64,000 nucleotides of DNA from Mimachlamys varia (Eukaryota; Mollusca; Bivalvia; Pectinida; Pectinidae): positions 5,415,501 through 5,479,500 of the forward strand of contig OX392532.1 of NCBI GenBank assembly GCA_947623455.1, read 5' to 3'. Of this stretch, positions 1 through 12,800 are shown in pieces. The notes below the pieces were generated by a model. The model was not told where the DNA came from. It worked only from the letters and a program-made list of their open reading frames with translations, and did no database searches. The position numbers and the translations under genes are program-made. Position 1 is the first letter of the stretch; each line of letters opens with the position of its first letter.

Positions 1-262
1 AAGTATTTTCCCCGGTGGATTTGAAATTAGTTCAAGGTTAATTGACACGTCTTACTTTGAAGTAGTATATTAGTTATATGTTGTCGTTGCTGTCAGATGT
101 ATTGAAAGTAAACTTGATCGGTTCCAGGACAAGGATGTTTAACAAATATTTTGCGAAGTGAACTTTACATCTGTAACCCTGCTTTCTGCTTTTTTATCAA
201 GCTGGAATTGTGATTTAATTTAAAGTAGACTAACAGTATTTGGTCTGACTGTAAATACTTAC

Positions 263-838
263 CATTGGAATTAAATAATGCTTCTATCGTATATATAGTC
301 CTGTCGATGCGTACTATGTAGAAAGCGATGGCTGCTAGTGACGTCACAATGCTGATGATATACAACCATTGGCTGATTCGTGAGAGGCAGAGACGGCCTA
401 TCTGCCATGTGGTGTAAACAAAATGCAAAAGTCGACAAAACGTTATTATCAGGAAGAGGAATTGAAATCCAAGTACTAAGAAGTCAAACGTGTCAATATA
501 GGGATACAAGCGTGCTGTTTTAATCTTCACAGTGAGATAATATCCCCCTGTCGGTGGCATTTCGATCGTTATCGTAGGTAAGGAAAACAGCCTCGAATCT
601 GGATTGTATATGACGAATTCTACAACAATAAGTCGAGTAAAGAGGTCTATCCATCCGTACGTCTGCATGGCGTACAGGTCATTCCTGACTTCTCTAACTG
701 TTTGGTCCAGTATTTTCACGTATCCTCCGCCGCCGTAAACATCATGGCTGCCGAATATAGTTAGGGTATCGGTCTTGTCCTCATCTGTATACGTCCATTC
801 TGAACCGTTACACTTCTTCGGAATATATGTCGTCCAAC
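263..838 (-). CDS. Exon 19: end of polycystin domain, TM7 and TM8 of the channel region
   Basis: About 192 residues. GGGGYV starts the conserved central part. VEFVIYNPDSRLFS and EMPPTGGYYLT are signature motifs of the PKD channel family. TM7 is FDFLVLGFQFLFLIITFC and TM8 is WLYIISIVTSLAAIAFYIV. The donor after FNSN is a perfect GTAAGT in phase 1. The GTG at 719 is an internal Val, not a start. The pore helices must be encoded left of this window. No further exon is visible in 1-262. Confidence 0.95.
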
Positions 839-3800
839 CTAGGTAAATAGTTACATCTTATTATATACCAAACTGATTGCTATTTTTCAAAATGATGAAC
901 GGGACGGGATTTGAGAGGACGGGAATGGACGGGACGGGACGGGCCGGCACATGCAAATAACTAATATTCTAAGAATGTTAACTTTTGAGTTTTGATAAAA
1001 ATTAATGATAGGGAAAACAATTTGACGTCCATTTTAGTTTTCGTTCCATGGAAAAAGTCAACTGCGCATTTAAAGATTGAAAAAAAAAATATTTAGAAGG
1101 ACATAAAAGGACACTGAGTGTTTGTTGATGAGTTTTAGGCTAAATGTCTTCTTGTCAAAACTGTAAGGAATCAAGTAGTAATAACTGAACTAACGTCAAA
1201 ACTACTGGTTGTGAGATATATTATTGTGACGTCACAATACACACGCAATATTGTAATGTCATGCACTTGTCATCACATTTTCCCGACTCTCGTGTGATGG
1301 AAATCGATGTAAAGAAACAAAAAGCAGTTCGTAATTAAAGTCAATCAAAAACATATCAAGTGGATATACATTCTGTACATGTATATCATCAAGTTTAGAT
1401 AAACAACTAAAGCCAATTTATTTATAACTGTTTATCGATACACCAGTAATACCTGCCTGGAACTATTCCATGTACTGTTGGGGGAAGGGTGCATCCAACA
1501 TTAACCTTGAACAATATCACATTAGCTATTAAAATTGACTTTGAATTGATTTATCGTTTCAGAAATAGTGAAGAAATGCGGTTTAATTTTCGTTGATGCA
1601 AATTAAGAATGCCGATATTGCAGTTACCTTTGCAATAGTTTGCCTTTTCCATTGTGTTAGCCGAATACTCTGGAGGACACTTGGAGATGAGATTCTGAAG
1701 AAGTGTAGGAATATCACATTTTCCTGCAAATGTAAAATACATTGTGATGTCTTTTGTTACCTAAACAAATTAGTTCATATTTAATAGATATACTTATATC
1801 CCACAGTGTAGCGATGAAATAAAAATAATCGATTAGGTTTGGTATATCTTGTTTTACGCCCTATTAACAGCCAGGGTCATTTAAAAACGTGTCAGGTTTT
1901 GGAGGTGGAGGAACGCCGGAGTACCCGAAGAAAAACCACAGACCTACGGTAAGTACCTGGCAACTGGCCCTCGTGGGTTTTCAAACCAAGAGGTGGAGGG
2001 CTAGTTGTCGGGACACCTTAACCACTCGGCCACCGCAGTGGTCTCCCGTAATTAATAATTACGTTGATTACCCTGTTCGTCATGGGTGTAAACAGCCATT
2101 TTGTTAACATGGCGGTAACTTCCTAAGAAGAAGAATGTTATTTGTTGTTTTGCAGAATCAATGAAATAGAAAAGTATGATGTTTCCCTGTTAAAATACTT
2201 TTATACAATACGCTAATATGGTAGTGTAATTATACATTTGTAATCCTCATTCGAACACTGGTACATAAACGTTATTCAACGAAAACCGTGAAATGTAATA
2301 AATGTTTCTTTTGATTTACATGACACCAAATTTGTTTTGTCACCTTTCAATTTTGCATATCATCAACAAACTCATATGAATCCGTTTGAAACGACTTATA
2401 CTGGCTTATTCTTACAATCAATGTCGATAAATAAGATAAAAATATAACTTCTTCTATGTCTGCTACACATCTTACATCAGTACATCAATATCATATTTAG
2501 TGAAAATATATCAATCCGCCAATCACAACACTGGAAATGTACGCCAATGAATGAGTTAACTTATATTTCAGCGGCACTGTAATGATGTCTTAGAAATATT
2601 AGTTCGCGTAGGAAACCTACCCTTAACTCGAATTTGACGAATTCTTGCCAATCCAATACGGTAACTGACGTCATCGTCCAGGTAATACCTTGCTTCGTCC
2701 AGCCTCACATCACCATTGTAAAACAGTTTTGGAAAAACAGCATCAGAAAATTGTCCACGGAACCACGACCAAATATCGTCTGTCCTATTTATCTGTGATG
2801 ATTTAAACATGTCGTGAGTATAACTGTTTTTTCTTGTAAAATTGTTCACATTTGGCAATCAGCAAAATTCACCTAGCAACGCACAAGCTTTTGGCAATTT
2901 CCATGCGGAATAACACAGGGTTAAAGATCGGTGTGAAAACTATAAATGATATGGCTTTTGGTATTTATGTTTTTAGTTCCTAGTTTAGCGGTAACCTGAG
3001 TTTAAATTCTAATTTAGTCAATATTTAAGCAATTTTTGATTTGGTACAAATGTCAAAAGCGTTTTGCTTTGCGAATATGATCTTGAAAAATAGATGAATA
3101 GACAAATTAAGGTAAAACATAACTATACATGTTTTTTCTAGATGATAGATCATATCATCAATAAAGAAATCTATTACAGGTATATATGCAAATATCTTTG
3201 CCAAAACCAAAGGTAAAGATCCTTTTAAACCAAAGGAACAGTAACTACGTATATTACCACAGCACTGATACCTTGTAAACTGGCGCCAGGCGTTTCTCTA
3301 AAGCCCTATTCTGTAGATACGACGTCCACACGGAGTTGTGAGCGCAGATTATTGCAAGGAGAGCTATGTAGAAGGCTTGTATCAGAAGTGCTCTGGCAGA
3401 CATCAACAGCTTTCTGTCTAGTTTAATCAATTTATAGAACCGTGCCCTCTCTTTCTTGCTGAAACTAGTCGTTGGTGACTTTTCTTCAAACAGTATTTCT
3501 GTGAACAGCGTAAAAACGACATTGGGTCACAATTAAACTTCAAAGTAGTATTAAATGTAAAACAATTTTGGGTTACAGTCAAACCAGAATACAATTGTTT
3601 CATTGGTACTAGGGGGGAAAATCATTGGCCCCAGGTACGGGGAAGACCTAAGAAACGGTTGCCCAAGGCCGAAGGTCGAAGACAAAAGTTCCCTAGGTCA
3701 TCCCTGCTAACGTGATACAATGCAACAGTCGACTGTTGCTCTTGGCATAACTTTACCAGATTTCGACCTTTTGATTGACTTTCTTCATCTCAAACGTCAA

Positions 3801-6800
3801 AAAACATCATATATCCGTAAATAGAGAGTCAGATAAAAACATAAAATGTAAAACGATGTCTGGTCACAGGCAACCTAGTATACAATGTAAAACGATGTCT
3901 GGTCACAGGCAACCTAATATACAATGTGAAATGATGTCTGGTCACAGGCAACCTACTATACAATGTAAAACGATGTCTGGTCACAGGCAACCTAGTATAC
4001 AATGTAAAACGATGTCTGGTCACAGGCAACCTAGTATACAATGTAAAACGATGTCTGGTCACATGCAACGTAGTATACAATGTAAATTGATTTTGGGTAC
4101 CAGCAAAACCAGTATAAAATGTAAGTCGTTCTTGGGTTACAGTCAAACCAGTATAAAATGTAAATTTATCTTTGGTACCAGCCAAACCAGTATCAAATGT
4201 AAATTGATCTTGGGTACCAGCCAAACCAGTATCAAATGTAAATTGATCTTTGGTACCAGCCAAACCAGTATAAAATGTAAATTGATCTTGGGTACCAGCC
4301 AAACCAGTATAAAATGTAAATTGATTTTGGGTACCAGCCAAACCAGTATAAAATGTAAATTGATCTTGGGTACCAGCCAAACCAGTATAAAATGTAAATT
4401 GATCTTGGGTACCAGCCAAACCAGTATAAAATGTAAATTGATCTTGGGTACCAGCCAAACCAGTATAAAATGTAAATTGATCTTGGGTACCAGCCAAACC
4501 AGTATAAAATGTAAATTGATCTTGGGTACCAGCCAAACCAGTATAAAATGTCTATTGAAAGTTGCACACGATCTGTCGATACAGGTTATTTGATTATCCA
4601 AAGGAAATAAAGTCATTTTTTGTCGTAGACATAATTAATTATAAAATAAATAGTAAAACCACAATCAATAAGAGAACGACTACATTTTAATCGATGAACA
4701 TTTGGCTTTGAAACGTACCAAATGATTTATATGTTATGTTCAAATTGTAAAGGTTTTTGTCATTTATCCGATTTCAACTGTTGCAGCAAGATACAGGGAA
4801 GCTTTGACAGCAATATCAAAGAAGCTTTCAACTTTTGTCATATCAATATGTATAAATGTTATCTTTTATAACTTTTCTATCAAACGAATATTGTTTGGTA
4901 TAATCAAACTGGTAATTGTTATTTGGACGTCCTTGTCGCGTATGTATGTACTCGGGCATGATAAGTTTAGTCGATTGAGGTTGCCAAATCAATTTCCGAC
5001 CTCTTTCGGACCAGTAGTTCCGGAAGACGCTTACTCTTCCGGAACACCTGGTCTTATTCTCTTGTACTTTTGCAAGGGTCTTCATGTGAATCTTTAATCG
5101 ATTTTGAGTTTGGATTATGATTTTGTTAACGCTTTGGTATTCTCTTATTTATATTCTATATCACTCTTTTGCACAAACCCCTTAATCTTCTTGAGGTTGT
5201 GTGAAATACCTATACCACATGTCTTTCTTTTCCACTGCATTTTGTTTAATGTGTGTATCATCATTTTGAAATCACACTTAATTAGTGAATATCATGTAAA
5301 TTTGTACCTTTTATTTTGTTAGCATGCATGTATATTATACTGTCATCATACTTGCTAACATCAATGCTAACAACTGTTTTAAATTAACAAAACAAAAATA
5401 GATAATATCGAGGGGGATTAAACTAGGGGCAAAATACGAAAAAGGAAAGATCCTCAAAAGTGAATAAGGCCAGTTGTTCCGGAAGAGTAAGCGTCTACTG
5501 CATCATCGACGACATCAGTATTCAATATTCACTTCCTGTTTAAATATTGAACGTACTTTAACTACCGTCTGCGATTCCTTATACATGCACTGGTCTGCTT
5601 TTATTTCTGAACTGTTTTATTATATTATTTTTACATTCTATGTATAACTTTTAAATATCATACAGGTAGATACACTCACCATCATCAACGTCGTTAGAAT
5701 CATTACCGTGATCCTCACTGCCGTCTGACGTGTCCTTCTTCACTAGTGCCGGGGCCATATCCACAAGATCTTTCTGAGCGTACCTCTTACAGAGAAACGC
5801 TACTATCAATGTCAGGAAGACCACCTACAGATATGATTAAACTATTTACTGTCATGTCGTACAACTGAATCAAATGTGATATACATAGGTGTAATTCCTA
5901 TTTTCAATTTGAGCGGTTTCTAATTGATTTATATTATTCTATAAAGGGAAACTTAAATACAGTTTATACTGTAAAAACATTTGATTTAAATAATATCTGG
6001 TAATTAATGAAAATGGACATCATGTATAAATTGTATTTTAATTTTGTGTTCATTTACAGTATGATATAAAGCAATAAATAATTGTGAAAACTGAATTTAA
6101 AAACAGGAATCTAGGTAATATAAATTTTCATTCAGATACAAGTAGTGATTTTTTAGAGAACATACTTAATGAAGGTGTTCAGCCTGGTGTCCAGTCTTAT
6201 TAATTAGAATTTTTAATTCTTAAATTATGCATAAACAAATATAATTCTGAAGAAATAATTTTAAAAACATGACAATGTCAGGAATGAAAACGGCCCTAGT
6301 TCTTTAAGATAATTAGATGCAGTATGCAACGTTGTCAGAAAGACAGTAATATAGTAGAGATTTCCTTATCCTTAAGCAACCTTACATTGCTAGATAGATT
6401 ATTGGATAAAATAATTTGAAAGGAATTTTAGTCGGTGTGGAAACGCAGTTGAAATATTTAGAAACAACATAAAACCTATGCAAAAAACCTATGCAAAGTT
6501 CGGTAACTGCTCTGCTCGTAATGATTTTAATTTGTTCAGTTACAGTACTACGACGTCAACTGTTGCCTTTATCATCTGATACGTAACCTTTGTCATTCGT
6601 ATTTTAAGTTCATGATTTTACGCAAGAATTTTCTTTTCACGTCCATTAGCCTGAAAATGTGCTATCGATCACCTGAAAAGAAAACGTATTACCAATAACA
6701 AATTATAAAGAATAATTATCAATTAATCAGTAACCTCGAATTAAGACAATACCAATATTACAAACCTTAAGCGGATCTATAAATAGAAGTCCCTGTGCTG

Positions 6801-9800
6801 TTCCAAATGTAAAGGACATCAGCCACTCAACAGTTGTTTCTCGTCCCCACTCAATACTATAGAAGAAGGTGAACGTCGCACCAGCAGACATGCCTGTAAA
6901 TGCTATGGCGTACCCAACGAATATAAACCACCAGGGCAAATAACCTTCATTCATCACCTCCTTTGTGTTTTGATCAAGCAATGATTTACCGACCTTCACT
7001 TTCCGATTCCGAAATATCCATGCAATAACAAATCCTGGAATAAACGTCACTAAACTTGCCATACAGCCAACATAGATATTTTTATAGGTTAGACTAAAGG
7101 GTCCTATCTGAATTCCGTAGGTTTGAACCCCTTCTGACGTTCTGTACCACATCGCATTTGCAAGCATGGACAAAAACAGCATAGTAAAGACACAAACACA
7201 TCGCTGAACTCGTGTAAAGCGGCTGGCTGAAGGTCTACTAAATAGAGAAAGGACCAAGTAGTCGTCGAAAAGGTTGAATCTAGCGTTACTCCCAAAAAGG
7301 ACATGGCCGTCCTTCAATTCTACCTCGGCAGCATAAAGATTTCGTTTTGTTTGACAGTCGTCCCTATCCGGGGTTAGCCACTTGCCGCACAGGAATGCGT
7401 ACCTGGGACAGAAAGAACGAAGGATAGAACTGCTAAGTTTCCTGTTTGCATATTCATTTCATGACAATCATTGCATTTTCATTAGATTCAATTCCTCAGT
7501 TTCATACTAAATTATAGAAATTCACATAAAATTTTGATTTGTTAGTAACTATGTAGTTAAATAAAACCTAAAATGAAACATCATACATGTACATGTACAT
7601 AACTTTAAAGATTAACCAAAACTGACATACTTTTCTTCGTTGAATCGATCATAGATCAGAACCTTTTCAAGGTACCAGCTAGGAGAATCCCCACGTTCGT
7701 CGTGCCAAACTTGGATCTCCGAAAGTTTTCCCAAGTCCCTGTCAGTGGTCAGAACATAGTTACCAAGCGTCCAGCGCTCAAACATCTGAAAGGAGATTCA
7801 ACAATAAGGAGTATACTGTGAGCAAGGGAAGTAATACTACTTTGGTATGATAGAATAGTAACAAAGGAAAATGACGTGAACAAATGAAGTTATTTGTAAT
7901 TCACATGCGTACCTACACATTTGAAACACAAATGACAAGCCTGTGTACTTATATGTAGGCATGTGTGTACATGGGTGTATGCATGTGTGTGTGTGATTGC
8001 GAGCAATGTAAGTCCATGCTTGTATGTGTGTGATTTATGGTTGCATGCGATGTACATATATGCATTTGTGTGCATGAATATGTGTATATGCATACATGCA
8101 TATATGTATACGTGGGTGTGTGTTACAATGTAAAGTGTGTGTGTGTGGGTGCGCATGTGTAAATGCGTGAATTTATATATGTGCATGTTGTGTATCAACT
8201 CTTGTGTAATGGGTCGAAATGCATGTTCATGTGTATTTACACATGCACATGCATGTCTGTACATGTATATGTATGTATGTGTGTGTATTATGTTTTTATG
8301 CATATGTATGTGTTTGTGTGTACATTTACCTGTGTCCTATATGGCTGTATGGTGATGTATTAACGTCTTCGCTATATGTGTATATGCATGTTTTTGTTTA
8401 TGAATAAAACAAAAAGAAAAACAAACTACACATATCAATGAGAACCTTTCGTTTCCCGTCGCTGATTGCTCTGGCGCCTGTCATCCCCTTTGATCCTTTA
8501 ATGACGACGAAAGGTGTGGATGAGAGACGTCTACTGGACCAAAATCCAGTGTAGAAAGACAAATAGTACGAGAATTGGGCCCTTTGCGGATTGTCCTTCA
8601 AAGGAAGGTAATCCCACTGTAAAAAACAAACACAAAAACGTTTTCGACTTTACTTATGAAATTTAAGATACAGCATGAATTGATAGGTTTGTTCCCTGAT
8701 GATTCGATATAGTCAGTCTTTATTCAATTCACTAATAGAACAAAAACGGGACATAAATTACGTTATCTTTACTTACCATTAATGTATCTTTCCTGTCGTA
8801 GTATTTGAGAAAAGCCACTAGTAACACCATTAGGACGAGGCAGCCGACATTCACAGCAAGAACGTATGGCGAATCTTCTAGTTTTTGGGCAAAATCCACG
8901 AAAAGGGTATCAAAGTTTATCACATCTGGAGGGATAACAAAAACATTGGAACCAAACGTCCCTAGCAAGTTGCTCTTGAAAGTAACTGTTGATGTGGCCA
9001 ATGATATGTCCTTCATCTGCAATGAAAACACAGTAGTAATATATAGTTAGAAACAGTTTTTCTTCTATGCAAGCTACGTAATTATTTTTGAACAGTTTCA
9101 TAACTTTACAATTTAAGAAATAGATGATCCAATATTTGTAATCTACTTCTGCAGTAGCATGTAAATCTGTTTGTTGTACGAAGTTATTTTTTATTTTAGG
9201 AATTAGTAATCAAAGGCCTAACATGTTACTGGCTTGTTTGCAAGATATTTGCAAAACAAACAACATATCTGAAATGATAAGCAATTGAACAGCTTTTAAC
9301 CTTAGTGTAACCTCAGGAAAGGGTGAGATGCACTGAAGAGTCATAGAAGGACGAAACAGCTGAATGATGCAGTTTAATTCATTTTATCGGCATACTGTTA
9401 ACAGGTGCAGCATATGTGTGTGTTACTTCATCTTCAATATTAAGGATTGCCAGACTCTGCTGGTGGAGTTTTTAGTCCATGAGGTTTGCTCGAACATCCA
9501 CAGCCACAGTTTATCCCATTTGAGTAGTGGCACGGTAGATAATATACACAATTTCGTAGTACACGATTTGAAATTTTACAGAACTAGTTTCATGTTACTT
9601 CTAAATTCATAAATTAAAGGGGTTTTACGCATCTGACCCTTCTACTTCTATATTAGTTTAGAAATTTTGGATTCTCACATGTCGGCCCCTACATCACTAT
9701 AGAGTCCTAGAAGGACGAAACAGTTGTATGATGAAGTTTAATTCATTTTCTCGGCATACTTTATCTATAACTAAATTTAAAACATACAGCATATGTGTGT

Positions 9801-12800
9801 GTTACGTCATCTATATATAAGTTAAGAATACCACAAAGGAGGTTGTATCAGTTGCTTCAGTTACCTTTATGTTTTCCGAGATCTGCCATTTATTACTTGT
9901 GTCGTTGAGCATAAGAGCAGATACTCGACCAAAGCGCACAACATTAAAAGCCAGATCACCATAGCTACCTGAAACATGTATTTAAATTAAAGATGATGGG
10001 AATTGAAAAAATTTGTGCTTAAAGAATTATTTACATTTCGTTAAAGTAACAAAGAGAAACATAATTGATATTGTGATAGGTCATGGAGTTTCCCCGCATA
10101 TATTCTTAAAATGTTAGTTCGTATTCAATATCACATGTTAAAATTGAGTGTAAAATATTTTAACTTCAGAAACATGAAACAAATCCGAATGAATAACTAT
10201 TTCTAAAGACGTTATTACTAATATTTTCAGTTAATTATTACCACCAGAGATCTGTGTTCAAATATATCTGTAGCTATATTGACAAGTTTATGAAGAAAAC
10301 AAATGAACGAGCCTGTCGCATTGAGCTACATTATGCACAGCGGCGAGTATTGATTTTATAATTTTTACACAAAATGAAACAACAAAACAAATATCTATAA
10401 CATAATGTTTACCGAAACAGAACGAACTCAGAAGATCTTGTAAATCCTGTGTTTCAATTGGCTCTGCCGGATCCCTAGTAAGCTTGAAAGAGGCGGGAGT
10501 ATCAACCAGTAATTTCACATTACTGAAAAGTGCTGGTCCATATCCGATCGCCATTACCTTGACCTTTCTGCTGCGCAGATCGTGCAGTGCAGTATACATC
10601 ATGGTTAAATTTAACCCAAATGTACCGTCAGTTATGATCACTGCTATCTGCTGCTTTGACCAATCGGCGTCGCCTAATAAATATGACGTCAAATTGAAGA
10701 TTGCAGTGTCAATAGATACAAATGTACTTGCAGTTGCATTTGTGGTATTCTGAGTGGTTGTACTGCCGAGGGTAGTTGTTGTTGGAATAGTGGTAGTTGC
10801 TGTGGTATTTGTGGTAGGAGTATCTGCAGTTGTTTCGATGATACCGAAATAACTGTTCACCGCAGATCCCGTGGTTACTCCGTCTCCAAAAGGAAAGACC
10901 GTTTCAAACAACGTTTCCTCAAACGTGTGCAACGAGAACTCATTGGGTGTCATCAGATCAATCATCTTCTTCACAAATGTAACGGCTATGTCGAAATCAT
11001 CCTGTTTGATCTGAGTAGACTTGATGATGAGAAACGACACCTGAGCTACCTGGAGACATGCTGGAAGATTGCATATAAGTGATATATTAACTTTTTTTAT
11101 ACATGGTTAATATTTTCATATCCAGTTATATTTTTCCTTTTTTTACTGATACAGACATATTCAAATGTAATACAATTCCACTAAGCAGGACATGCCTTTT
11201 TTAAAGTATGTGTGTAAACACAAAGTCTTACAAGGTAAAAATGATGATACATGTACTATATGGCTACGTATCGCATACATTACGCACTCGTGGTAACCAA
11301 CCGTTATAGAATACGATTGATCTGATATTTTATAACATTACCTTTATATAACAAAATCATATATAATTTCTATTAGGGAAACAATACCTTATGTATGTTT
11401 TTACTTGGCATTTAACAGGAAAGTTAATTTGTTTATATGTTATCTGCATGTATGAACATGTTAATGACAATATTTCTACACACTTAAGATTGTTTCAAGA
11501 TAACTATAGTACGTTATGTGTCCAAGCCTGTTTTTAAATCATACATCTTTGAAAGTCCAGCTGAAATACTTAAACTTCTTTTTCACATATTTCTGCTCGA
11601 GATTGTAAAGGTGTCGTCGATGAAGCTGAAGAGCTTACTCTTCCGAAGCACCTGGTCTTATTCCCTTGTGCTTTTACGAGAGTCTCTGTGTAAATCTTTT
11701 CTTTGTTCCTTTTTTTCCTATTTCGGAGTATGGTTTTGTTGACGCTTTGGTATTCTCCGTTTTTTTTCAATTATATACAAAAAAATATTTAAAGCTGCTA
11801 GCAATAGACAATACCTTCACACTTGAAGTACATGTCGAATGAGGTCATAGATTCCGCAGCATTATCAGGTGGAACGAAGGTCAAGGAGAGATCCTGCCGG
11901 CTGTAATGAGTTTTCAGATTGGTAGGTTTCTTGTTAATAGTGATAGCCGACCCGCTCTCCGTTACTAGATCAAGCACTGGTTGCTGACTCGATATACTTG
12001 TGTTTAGACTGGCATCATATCCTTTCACAACACATGGCATGATGCTCTTGATTCGGATAGTCATTAAAGCACCGTCGACATTATTGTGGAATGAGGCGTT
12101 CAGGAAAAAATCGTTGTTGCTATTAACGTCAGTTATGTTATTCCAAAAACTAGGATCATTCATTATGTCTGATGAGTCCACAACCATCTGAAAGTGATAA
12201 TCGAGATATTTGATAAATGTGACTTGGAATGTAGGTAAAGCGATATGGTTATTTACTTGAAACTGAAGATAAACTGGAAAATCCTTCATACAACAAGAGC
12301 ATTGCGAGCGGAGGCATGATACGCCCGTCGTACCCTATCGGAAGTGTAATGGTATGGACACACACAAAAAAAAGTTCTGACATTTTCTACATAATGTCCC
12401 GAATTGCATCAGATACGAAGGGCCATAACTTTAGTAAATATTGATGAATCAAACTGTCATTCTGGAAAACACAACTTCATGTCATGATAATTAAGCCTCG
12501 CAAGTTTGAAAGATATTGATTGAAAACTATAGGAGAAGATCTCCGGACAAACAACAATTTATAACAGAAATGCATTTTCTACATATAAATGCCTATATTT
12601 TCCAATTGCAACTTTGCAATGGTGTTACGCAAAAAGTTAAAATAACTCAGCAAAACCCGTAACATATGGTAAATGTTGTAGCTTTTTGAATTATCATACT
12701 AAAGTTTAGATAATTTGAAGAAAATACAAAAAAGTTCTGACATTTTCTACATAATGCCCAAAATTGCATCAGATACGAAGTTCCAAAGGGCCACAGCTCT

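Noticed and set aside
3775..4616. Long open frames on both strands across the 39-bp array
   Set aside because: The unit is a multiple of three and lacks stops, so frames stay open by default. The plus frame starts at TTG and the array lies in an intron of a minus-strand gene.
7890..8407. His/Thr- and Cys/Met-rich frames between the PLAT exons
   Set aside because: These come from the TG/CA-rich low-complexity tract inside an intron.
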